Notes under the pieces: model-generated
Told to the model about the DNA's origin: nothing
The model's input: only the letters and a program-made list of their open reading frames with translations
Database searches by the model: none
Made by a program: the position numbers and the translations under genes
Shown here: one piece after another, positions 7,145 to 12,041 of the stretch
Layout: the number at the start of each line of letters is the position of its first letter
Numbering within the stretch: the first letter of the stretch is position 1
Assembly (NCBI GenBank): GCA_964523945.1
Contig: CAZGBU010000065.1
Span: forward strand, 1-12,041
Length of the DNA: 12,041 nt
Direction of reading: 5' to 3'
DNA from: CAKTOF01 sp964523945
GTDB taxonomy: Bacteria > Bacillota > Clostridia > Oscillospirales > Oscillospiraceae

Positions 7145-8083
7145 TCAGAAGATCGGCTGCACCGCGCCGTTATAGGTCTCTTCCATATAAGTCTTGATGG
7201 CATCGGTCTGCAGCGCCTCGATGAGCGCCTGGATCTTCGCGCTGTTCTCGTCGCCGCTGCGCACCGCAATGACATTCGCATAGGTCTGCGCCGCATCGCC
7301 GGAAACATCCTCGCTGGCCAGCGCGTCGGCGATATTCAGGCCGGCCTGGAGCGCGTAGTTGCCGTTGATCACAGCGATGGTACCCGCGTCGGCGTTGGCA
7401 AGCTGCACCGGGACGGTATCGGCCTGCACCGGAATAATGTTATAACCGCCATCATCCACAATGTCGAGCGTCGTGACACCGGTCGCAGCAGACACATCTG
7501 CCGGCAGTTCAATCAGCCCCTCCTGCTGGAGCAGCAGCAGCGCGCGCGTCTCGTTGCTGTCGTCAGCCGGGATAATAATAGTTGCGCCGTCGGCCAGGTC
7601 GGCCAGGTCGTCGATGCCGTTGCCGTAAATGCCGAACGGCTCGTAGTGGATCTTGGCAGCCACAACCAGATCGGTGCCATTGGATTCGTTATAGCTGTCG
7701 AGATACGGGGTGTGCTGGAAATAGTTCGCATCCAACTCGCCTTCAGCCAGCGCCGTATTCGGCAGAACGTAGTCGTCAAAAATGCGGATCTCGAGCGTGT
7801 AGCCCTCCTCGGCCAGCACATCCTTGACCTGCTCAAGCACTTCACCGTGCGGGGTGGACGTCGCGCCGACGATGATCGTCGTGTCTCCGTCTGTCTCTTC
7901 GTCGGCCTCGCGGCCTGTCTGATCGCCGGCATCGCCGGTTTCGCCGTTGTCTCCGGTTTCGGTGCCTGTGTTGGTGTCGGCGCCGTCCCCGGTTGTTTCC
8001 TCGTCAGACGAGCAGCCGGTCAGCGCAGCCAACGAAAAGACCAGCGTGAGCGCAAGCAGGATGGACAAAAACTTTTTCATCAT
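7145..8083 (-). CDS. metQ: Methionine ABC transporter substrate-binding lipoprotein
   Basis: Captures methionine outside the membrane and delivers it to MetI. The product is 312 residues with a lipoprotein signal (MMKKF, hydrophobic core, lipobox LTGC with Cys24 as the lipid site). A long acidic Gly/Thr linker (about 25-68) follows, then the NlpA/MetQ domain: VGATSTPHGEVLEQV, ANYFQHTPYLDSYN and a C-terminal helix ending GAVQPIF. GGAG lies 7 nt before the ATG at 8083. The gene is third in metN-metI-metQ, 131 nt after metI; a small ORF fills that gap and its stop codon touches the metQ start. Methionine specificity is inferred from family and operon; some MetQ relatives bind other amino acids. 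Confidence 0.93.
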   Translation of the reverse strand: MMKKFLSILLALTLVFSLAALTGCSSDEETTGDGADTNTGTETGDNGETGDAGDQTGREADEETDGDTTIIVGATSTPHGEVLEQVKDVLAEEGYTLEIRIFDDYVLPNTALAEGELDANYFQHTPYLDSYNESNGTDLVVAAKIHYEPFGIYGNGIDDLADLADGATIIIPADDSNETRALLLLQQEGLIELPADVSAATGVTTLDIVDDGGYNIIPVQADTVPVQLANADAGTIAVINGNYALQAGLNIADALASEDVSGDAAQTYANVIAVRSGDENSAKIQALIEALQTDAIKTYMEETYNGAVQPIF

Positions 8084-8194
8084 TCATTTCTCCTTTTTCT
8101 TTGACAGTGATATGGATGACCGGACGGACAAACCAGTGCACATTCGCCCGTACCGGAAATTGGCCCGGATGAGCGCGGGGAATCGCAGTTGCAT
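8084..8194 (-). CDS. Possible 36-codon small ORF in the metI-metQ gap
   Basis: An ATG at 8194 follows AAAGGAG (8211-8205), which lies 4 nt after the metI stop. The frame runs 36 codons and ends in TGA immediately before the metQ ATG. The predicted peptide is basic (begins MQLRFPALIRANFRYG, ends LSKKKEK) and matches nothing I recognise. The Shine-Dalgarno site and the exact abutment favour translation and coupling to metQ. The unremarkable composition and the 10-nt spacing leave chance open. Confidence 0.35.
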   Translation of the reverse strand: MQLRFPALIRANFRYGRMCTGLSVRSSISLSKKKEK

Positions 8195-8214
8195 AACGCC
8201 AGGGCTCCTTTCCG

Positions 8215-8895
8215 TTATTTTCGAACGCGCTTATCGACCCTGCGGGCAATGCGCGTGCCAACCTCCTGAATGATCTGTACAATGAGGATTGTCAGCACCA
8301 CACAGACCCAGATCACATCGTCCTGGAAGCGCTGATAGCCATAGGAAATCGCAATCTGACCAAGGCCAGTGCCGCCGATCGTGCCGGCCATTGCTGAATA
8401 GCCGAGGATCGTGACCATTGAAATTACTGAGCCGACAATCAGCGACGGCTTTGCCTCCGGAATCAGTACCTTCCAGACGATCTGGAACGACGACGCGCCC
8501 ACGGCCTGCGCAGCTTCAATGACGCCCGCATCGACTTCCTTGATCGACGACTCGACCATGCGCGCCACATACGGTGCGGCCGCAATAATCAGCGTTACAA
8601 TCATCGCGCGGTTGCCCAGGCTCGTGCCGACGATCAGCTTCGCCACCGGCAGCATCGCGACCATCAGGATTACAAACGGAACGCTGCGCAGCGCGTTGAC
8701 AATCACGCCGAGCACACGGTTGAGCCAGCGCACCGGATGGATGCCGCCGTCGTCGGTCACGCTCAGTACCAGGCCGAGCGGCAGACCGATCAAATACGAG
8801 ACCGCCGTGGAGATCACCGTCATGTAGATGGTCTGCCAGATGCCGAGCAGAATCAAGTTGTTCTCCCACAGCTGGACAAGCATATCAGAAAACAT
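8215..8895 (-). CDS. metI: Methionine ABC transporter permease
   Basis: Membrane channel subunit of the methionine importer. The product is 226 residues with about five or six membrane segments and the binding-protein-dependent permease EAA loop at about 127-150 (EAAQAVGASSFQIVWKVLIP), which contacts the MetN ATPase. The C terminus is basic (RRVDKRVRK). The ATG at 8895 lies 3 nt after the metN stop codon, and GGAGG for it sits inside the metN 3' end, so coupling is likely. Length and motif match the MetI family closely. Confidence 0.96.
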   Translation of the reverse strand: MFSDMLVQLWENNLILLGIWQTIYMTVISTAVSYLIGLPLGLVLSVTDDGGIHPVRWLNRVLGVIVNALRSVPFVILMVAMLPVAKLIVGTSLGNRAMIVTLIIAAAPYVARMVESSIKEVDAGVIEAAQAVGASSFQIVWKVLIPEAKPSLIVGSVISMVTILGYSAMAGTIGGTGLGQIAISYGYQRFQDDVIWVCVVLTILIVQIIQEVGTRIARRVDKRVRK

Positions 8896-8898
8896 CGC

Positions 8899-9888
8899 TC
8901 ACGCCTCCTCCCGGTATGTAATGTGATTGCCATCCAGCCAGGCAAGCACCTTGTCGGCCTGGCGCGGATCCTCGGGGAGCTGGATGATCATATGGCCATA
9001 GGCCGTACCCTGGATATCGCGTGTGTCGGCAAACATGATGTTGACCGGCACCTGACATTCCATGACGATGCTGGAGATCACCGGCTTGCTCAAGCGCTCG
9101 CCGTCGAACACAATGCGGATCAGCTTGCCGCCGATGTGCTCAGGGATACTCGACGCGCCTGGCAGGATCAGTTCGCGCGCAATCTGGCTGCGCGGATTGG
9201 CAAAGACCTCGCTCACCTTGCCCGTCTCGGCGATTTGGCTCTGGTCGATGACCGCCACCCGGTCGCAGATCTGGTCAATGACGCGCATCTCGTGCGTAAT
9301 GACGACGATCGTAACGCCAAGCGTGCGGTTGATCTCCTGCAGCAGCGCCAGAATCGACTGCGTGGTGTTCGGGTCGAGCGCGCTGGTTGCCTCGTCACAG
9401 AGCAGATACTTTGGCCGCGTGGCCAGCGCGCGTGCAATCGCAACGCGCTGCTTCTGCCCGCCGGACAGCTGCGAGGGGTACGCCCCGCGCCGGTCGGACA
9501 GACCGACAAGCGCAAGCAGCTCCTCTGCCCGCTTGACTGCATCTGCTTTTTTCACGCCCGCAATCTCCAGTGGGAAACAGACATTGCGCAGCACCGTCCG
9601 CTGTTCGAGCAGGTTGATGCCCTGAAAGATCATACCAATGGACTGACGCGTCTTCAGCAGCTCTTTCCCGGACAGTTCCGTCAGACTTTTCCCGTCAAGG
9701 ATCACCTCGCCGGCCGTCGGCCGTTCGAGCAGGTTGATGCAGCGCACCAGCGTACTCTTGCCCGCACCCGACAGGCCGATGATCCCGAAAATTTCGCCGT
9801 CTTCAATGGTCATGCTGACATCGCGCAGCGCCTGGATCTCACCGGACTTAGTCTGATAGGTCTTATCGAGATGCCTGATTTCGATCAT
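8899..9888 (-). CDS. metN: Methionine ABC transporter ATP-binding protein
   Basis: Energises methionine import through MetI. The product is 329 residues with Walker A GLSGAGKST (38-46), signature LSGGQ (141-145), Walker B YLLCDE (161-166), D-loop SALD and switch His in VITHEM. A C-terminal NIL domain (about 255-329, including VPVNIMFADTRDIQGTAYGHMII) follows; in MetN this domain binds methionine and inhibits transport. The ATG at 9888 is chosen because GAGGAG lies 8 nt upstream; an in-frame extension to 9960 would run through the leader terminator. It is the first gene of metNIQ, and its start lies 28 nt past the terminator's U tract. Confidence 0.96.
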   Translation of the reverse strand: MIEIRHLDKTYQTKSGEIQALRDVSMTIEDGEIFGIIGLSGAGKSTLVRCINLLERPTAGEVILDGKSLTELSGKELLKTRQSIGMIFQGINLLEQRTVLRNVCFPLEIAGVKKADAVKRAEELLALVGLSDRRGAYPSQLSGGQKQRVAIARALATRPKYLLCDEATSALDPNTTQSILALLQEINRTLGVTIVVITHEMRVIDQICDRVAVIDQSQIAETGKVSEVFANPRSQIARELILPGASSIPEHIGGKLIRIVFDGERLSKPVISSIVMECQVPVNIMFADTRDIQGTAYGHMIIQLPEDPRQADKVLAWLDGNHITYREEA

Positions 9889-9915
9889 GGATCGCACTCC
9901 TCTCTCCGGCTCAAC

Positions 9916-9950
9916 AAAAAAGATCAGGAAACCCATCCGTTTCCTGACCC
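9916..9950 (-). terminator. Leader terminator (putative attenuator) ahead of metN
   Basis: On the minus strand TCAGGAAAC (9947-9939) pairs perfectly with GTTTCCTGA (9932-9924) around a 6-nt loop. The stem can extend by three pairs, two of them G-U, and is followed by six T (9921-9916). It lies between the leader peptide stop (9974) and the metN start (9888). Transcripts from the promoter at 10125-10153 must pass it to reach metN, as in an attenuator. Confidence 0.85.
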
Positions 9951-9973
9951 TGAACGTCACAGCAATCCGGCAG

Positions 9974-10075
9974 TCAGCCGGCAGCGGGGCAAGATGAGAC
10001 GGGAAGCAAGGCGCAGCTGCGCATGCACATGCCGGAACGCATGCCCATCATAGCCCGAATTGTGCCAGCACGCAT
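9974..10075 (-). CDS. Methionine-rich leader peptide of metNIQ (predicted)
   Basis: A 33-codon ORF within the metN leader. ATG at 10075 follows AAGGAG (10089-10084) by 8 nt, and transcription should begin about 45 nt upstream, so it is the first ORF on the transcript. Residues 1-18 contain six Met: MRAGTIRAMMGMRSGMCM. Three Cys occur at 17, 21 and 29. A terminator begins about 24 nt after the TGA. By analogy with the his, trp and ilv leader peptides, I infer that slow decoding of the Met codons under methionine shortage prevents terminator folding and lets metNIQ be transcribed. No homologue is recognised, and translation is not proven. Confidence 0.65.
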   Translation of the reverse strand: MRAGTIRAMMGMRSGMCMRSCALLPVSSCPAAG

Positions 10076-10124
10076 CTGCCCGTCTCCTTTCGCTGCATTT
10101 CGCCGCAGAATTTGTAACAGGTGC

Positions 10125-10153
10125 ATTATAGCTGTTCCGTTTCCGTTTGTCAA
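10125..10153 (-). promoter_or_regulatory. metNIQ promoter (perfect consensus)
   Basis: TTGACA (10153-10148), a 17-nt spacer and TATAAT (10130-10125) match the sigma-A consensus at all twelve positions. Transcription should start near 10118. So strong a promoter on a transporter operon implies later control, consistent with the terminator downstream. Confidence 0.92.
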
Positions 10154-10179
10154 TGCATAAAAGTGCAAAAGAATGCATA
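10152..10179. repeat. Two direct TATGCATT boxes at the metNIQ promoter
   Basis: The octamer AATGCATA (TATGCATT on the minus strand) occurs at 10152-10159 and 10172-10179. The copies are 20 bp apart, about two helical turns. The proximal box overlaps the first bases of the -35. This is the usual geometry of a dimeric regulator site, but no regulator is known. Confidence 0.5.
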
Positions 10180-10244
10180 CGCCGTATTTTCAACGGAGGA
10201 AAGGCGCGCGGCGCCGGGGCGGCGTTCACCGCACGCCCTATCGC

Positions 10245-10499
10245 TTATTCCAGCGCGTCGCCCACCGCGTCGCGAAAGTGCAGCGGGGACAACCCCGCAC
10301 TTTCAAACAACGCGGCCAGTTCCTGCACATACTGCCGGTCCGGCGAAATGTCGACCAATGTGCCGACGATCGGCTCTGCCGGATCGCTCAGGTCATGGAT
10401 GGCAATGCCGCAGGTCTGATAGCGCCCGAGGATCGGATCATCCCGTTCGCACTGTGTCACACGATAGCCCCAGCGGATGAAAACGCTTCTCTTTGTCAA
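10245..10499 (-). CDS. DUF6514-like small protein
   Basis: An 84-residue cytoplasmic protein of unknown function. The C-terminal half, LVDISPDRQYVQELAALFESAGLSPLHFRDAVGDALE, fits the DUF6514 pattern known from Clostridia: a DIS.D...V..L...F....LSP.H..D...D.L core. The N-terminal half would form beta strands (VFIRWGYRVT...YQTCGIAIHD). TTG at 10499 is preferred because GGAGGT (10512-10507) sits 7 nt upstream; an in-frame GTG at 10529 would add ten residues but has a poorer site. No clear terminator follows it before the metNIQ promoter about 90 nt downstream, so some readthrough into the met leader is possible. Confidence 0.72.
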   Translation of the reverse strand: MTKRSVFIRWGYRVTQCERDDPILGRYQTCGIAIHDLSDPAEPIVGTLVDISPDRQYVQELAALFESAGLSPLHFRDAVGDALE

Positions 10500-10552
10500 T
10501 TTCTCTACCTCCAACCTCAAAATCCGCACAAGTTCCTGCCAGGTATAGACAG

Positions 10553-10581
10553 AGTATAGCGGTTTTCAGCCGATATGTAAA
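10553..10581 (-). promoter_or_regulatory. DUF6514-like gene promoter
   Basis: TTTACA (10581-10576) and TATACT (10558-10553) are 17 nt apart on the minus strand, just upstream of the gene. A perfect palindrome AACATATGTT (10580-10589) overlaps the start of the -35, and an inverted repeat GTCCG-N6-CGGAC lies at 10602-10617. Confidence 0.7.
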
Positions 10582-10687
10582 ACATATGTTCGTTTATTTC
10601 AGTCCGGAAAATCGGACACTTTTCCGCAGCAGTGTACTGTTCTATCTGAAACCATAGCAGGTTTCGGGTAAAAATACCGGCGAAAGG

Positions 10688-10730
10688 CAGAAAGAGCCGG
10701 GACGGCGATTTGCCGTCCCGGCTCTTTCTG
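10688..10730 (-). terminator. Terminator hairpin after the TIGR04076-like gene
   Basis: A perfect 19-bp inverted repeat (10688-10706 with 10712-10730, 5-nt loop) starts 7 nt after the minus-strand stop codon. The 3' side of the stem is U-rich (CTTTCT), but no long U run follows. It is probably a terminator for the minus-strand gene. The interval 10500-10737 holds no other gene. Confidence 0.75.
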
Positions 10731-10737
10731 TTCGGAT

Positions 10738-11028
10738 TCAGTCCACAACCTCGAGCTTGAAAATCACTGGCCGCACACCATCATTGCAGCACAAGATATG
10801 CGCACCGCCCATAAAGCTCTGGCCGCGCGCAAACTGCGCCGCCTCCTCTGCGATGCTGCGCCAGCCGATTGCACAGCCGAACGCCTCCGGCTTCTCCCCA
10901 CCGGTGTACTCAATCACGTCGCCCGGTTTGAAATACGGACAGGGGCCATAGTTTTCATCACGGATGTACTGCGCTTTCAGCGACTCGTCGAACAGGCATT
11001 TCAGCACCGTGATTCTGCATTTCGGCAT
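10738..11028 (-). CDS. TIGR04076-like small cysteine-containing protein
   Basis: A 96-residue cytoplasmic protein of unknown function. It follows the TIGR04076 pattern: an N-terminal strand KCRITVLKCLF, then GPCPYFKPGDVIEYTGGEKPEAFGCAIGW (residues 28-56) and a C-terminal CCNDGVRPVIFKLE (80-93). Six cysteines (4, 11, 30, 52, 80, 81) are present, and the CCxDGxRPVxFK tail is the most recognisable feature. A metal-binding or redox role is possible but unproven. The ATG at 11028 follows GAGGAGG by about 7 nt. It seems monocistronic, with its own promoter and terminator. Confidence 0.8.
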   Translation of the reverse strand: MPKCRITVLKCLFDESLKAQYIRDENYGPCPYFKPGDVIEYTGGEKPEAFGCAIGWRSIAEEAAQFARGQSFMGGAHILCCNDGVRPVIFKLEVVD

Positions 11029-11062
11029 GGTACCGCCTCCTCTTTTTCCTTACCGCAGCTTA

Positions 11063-11091
11063 ACCATAACACAACAGTCGGCTTTGCGCAA
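11063..11091 (-). promoter_or_regulatory. Possible TIGR04076-like gene promoter
   Basis: TTGCGC (11091-11086) and TATGGT (11068-11063) are 17 nt apart on the minus strand, between this gene and the upstream RHH gene. Both boxes are imperfect. Confidence 0.45.
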
Positions 11092-11116
11092 GCACTGCGG
11101 GAAAAGGCACAACCGC

Positions 11117-11299
11117 TCACTCGATTTCAATGTTTTTGACGCCATGGCTCAGGATGATGTTGATCAGCTCGTTGCGGGAATAGTTGCATTCGGCAGCAAG
11201 CCGGTCAAGCTCGGCCAGCGTATCCTCGCGGATGCGCACCGTGATGACCCGATTGCCGTCCTCGCCGCGTCGTTTAATTTTCAGGGGTTCGTTTTTCAT
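11117..11299 (-). CDS. Ribbon-helix-helix (Arc/CopG-like) DNA-binding protein
   Basis: A 60-residue protein. After a basic N terminus (MKNEPLKIKRRGEDGN) comes a beta strand RVITVRI, helix A REDTLAELDRLAAECN, a turn NYSR and helix B NELINIILSHGVKNIE. This is the RHH order for a dimeric repressor whose paired strands read the major groove. GAGAGGT lies about 8 nt before the ATG at 11299. The gene is divergent from the PH-SHOCT gene, and an inverted repeat (11333-11344) lies in the shared region, which suggests autoregulation and control of the neighbour. No toxin partner is adjacent, so an antitoxin role is less likely. Confidence 0.8.
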   Translation of the reverse strand: MKNEPLKIKRRGEDGNRVITVRIREDTLAELDRLAAECNYSRNELINIILSHGVKNIEIE

Positions 11300-11332
11300 A
11301 TGCCTGACCTCTCAATACCTATTTATCATAGC

Positions 11333-11344
11333 TTGACAAGTCAA
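11333..11344. promoter_or_regulatory. Inverted repeat TTGAC-AA-GTCAA, candidate RHH operator
   Basis: Five-base arms separated by two bases, at the centre of the divergent promoter region between the RHH gene and the PH-SHOCT gene. The left arm is part of the plus-strand -35, so binding there would block that promoter. Confidence 0.5.
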
Positions 11345-11362
11345 AGCAAAATATATTACAAT
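11333..11362 (+). promoter_or_regulatory. PH-SHOCT gene promoter
   Basis: TTGACA (11333-11338) and TACAAT (11357-11362) are 18 nt apart in an AT-rich stretch, 57 nt upstream of the ATG at 11419. Confidence 0.65.
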
Positions 11363-11418
11363 TAGATATCGCAATATATATCATATTGTATTGCTTTTTA
11401 GTTGCGGATGGAGCCATT

Positions 11419-12041
11419 ATGGAGGAAAAAATCATCATCAAAAGCGAACGCACCAATATCCTCATTCCAGTCATTATTCTGGTTGTGGTCGGATTTGTCA
11501 TTCTGGGCCTGTACACCCTATTCGACATCAACCGGTATACGCCGCAGTACGAACGCCTGGCGGCACTGAATTATGACTGGTTTGACTATTCTTCGGCGCT
11601 CGATATGGCCGTTCATCAGGATGGAGGGTTTCTCATTGCGCTGGCCATTCCCGTCATCTTTATCATTATCGCAATCATCTATTACCGCGCCCACTCCAAA
11701 ATTGAGCTGACCGTCACGGACAAGCGCGTATACGGCCGCGCGACGTTCGGCAAGCGCGTCGATCTGCCGCTTGACTCCATTTCTGCAGTCGGGACAAAGT
11801 CCAAAAAAGGGATTGCCGTTACGACCGCATCCGGCGCAATCAAGTTCAACAGCATTCGGAATCGCGATGCAATCCACGCGGCGATCAGCAACCTGCTGAT
11901 CGAACGGCAGAGCAAGCCGACCGCTGCCGCAGCGAACGCGCCGAGCAACGCGGATGAATTGAAAAAATACAAGGATCTGCTTGACAGCGGCGTCATCTCG
12001 CAGGAAGAGTTCGATGCAAAAAAGGAGCAGCTTCTGGGGCT
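11419..12041 (+). CDS. Two-TM protein with PH-like domain and SHOCT tail (3' end outside window)
   Basis: The frame is open from the ATG at 11419 to the window edge (207 codons, no stop seen), preceded by the purine-rich GGATGGAG. The N-terminal segment contains TM1 at about 14-35, a short extracellular loop, and TM2 at about 71-89. A beta-rich region from about 93 to 150 (IELTVTDKRVYGRATFGKRV, LDSISAVGTK, IAVTTASGAIKF) looks like a bacterial PH domain. After an Ala-rich linker, residues 181 onward (LKKYKDLLDSGVISQEEFDA) form a SHOCT motif, usually a C-terminal oligomerisation or regulatory tail. Only a few residues are probably missing. Function unknown; a membrane-associated scaffold is an inference. 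Confidence 0.85.
   Translation, partial: MEEKIIIKSERTNILIPVIILVVVGFVILGLYTLFDINRYTPQYERLAALNYDWFDYSSALDMAVHQDGGFLIALAIPVIFIIIAIIYYRAHSKIELTVTDKRVYGRATFGKRVDLPLDSISAVGTKSKKGIAVTTASGAIKFNSIRNRDAIHAAISNLLIERQSKPTAAAANAPSNADELKKYKDLLDSGVISQEEFDAKKEQLLG

Noticed and set aside
7580..7610. Short tandem repeat GTCGGCCAG x2 in metQ
   Set aside because: It encodes DLADLAD within a normal MetQ segment, so it is a coding coincidence, not a mobile or regulatory repeat.
8737..10053. Long 438-codon open frame on the plus strand
   Set aside because: It is antisense to metI and metN, whose products match families with all motifs. The translated plus-strand protein has no recognisable domain; this is a typical GC-rich shadow frame.
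9889..10130. SAM riboswitch or T-box in the metNIQ leader
   Set aside because: I looked for the SAM-I core with its GA-rich and kink-turn segments and for the T-box AGGGUGGNACCGCG motif on the minus strand; neither is present. The leader instead has an ORF and a terminator. A covariance search would settle rarer classes.

Overview
The window is a GC-rich stretch of bacterial chromosome that looks like a Gram-positive anaerobe of the class Clostridia (Oscillospirales-type, inferred). The evidence is a Bacillus/Clostridium-type long SRP RNA directly ahead of dnaX-ybaB-recR, a D-methionine-type MetNIQ ABC importer with a lipoprotein MetQ, small Clostridia-type families (DUF6514-like, TIGR04076-like), strong GGAGG ribosome binding sites and consensus sigma-A promoters. 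No insertion sequence, phage gene, CRISPR array or tRNA was seen. Most of the window is ordinary housekeeping chromosome, so the unusual signals lie in the intergenic regions.

Layout from left to right. (1) The window opens inside a membrane-anchored glycerophosphodiester phosphodiesterase (+, 5' end missing). It converges on a minus-strand gene for a predicted permuted papain-like (YiiX/NlpC-like) protein. (2) A divergent intergenic region then leads to a monocistronic acyl carrier protein gene with its own promoter and terminator. (3) Next comes the core block: SRP RNA, dnaX (TTG start), ybaB and recR, closed by a very strong terminator. (4) A two-ACT-domain protein and a TraX-family membrane protein follow; TraX has its own promoter. 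(5) The minus-strand methionine uptake operon metN-metI-metQ runs from about 10118 down to 7145 and shares a bidirectional terminator with traX. (6) Upstream of it are minus-strand small genes: a DUF6514-like protein, a TIGR04076-like protein and a ribbon-helix-helix (RHH) protein. (7) Divergent from the RHH gene is a plus-strand two-TM protein with a PH-like domain and a SHOCT tail, cut by the window end.

The most interesting signal is the metNIQ leader at about 9916-10118. A perfect consensus promoter (TTGACA-17-TATAAT) drives a transcript with a good ribosome binding site and a 33-codon ORF. Six of that ORF's first 18 codons are Met (MMGM...MCM). After its stop codon comes an intrinsic terminator with a six-U tract, and metN starts 28 nt further on. 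No SAM riboswitch or T-box motif is visible. This has the layout of a transcription attenuator that senses methionyl-tRNA through a Met-rich leader peptide, ahead of the methionine importer. I know of no established example, so it is the lead finding. Two direct TATGCATT boxes at the -35 region may add a second layer of control.

Other points worth following up are a 36-codon ORF filling the metI-metQ gap and abutting metQ, an inverted repeat over the promoter shared by the RHH gene and the PH-SHOCT gene, and symmetric elements around the acpP promoter.
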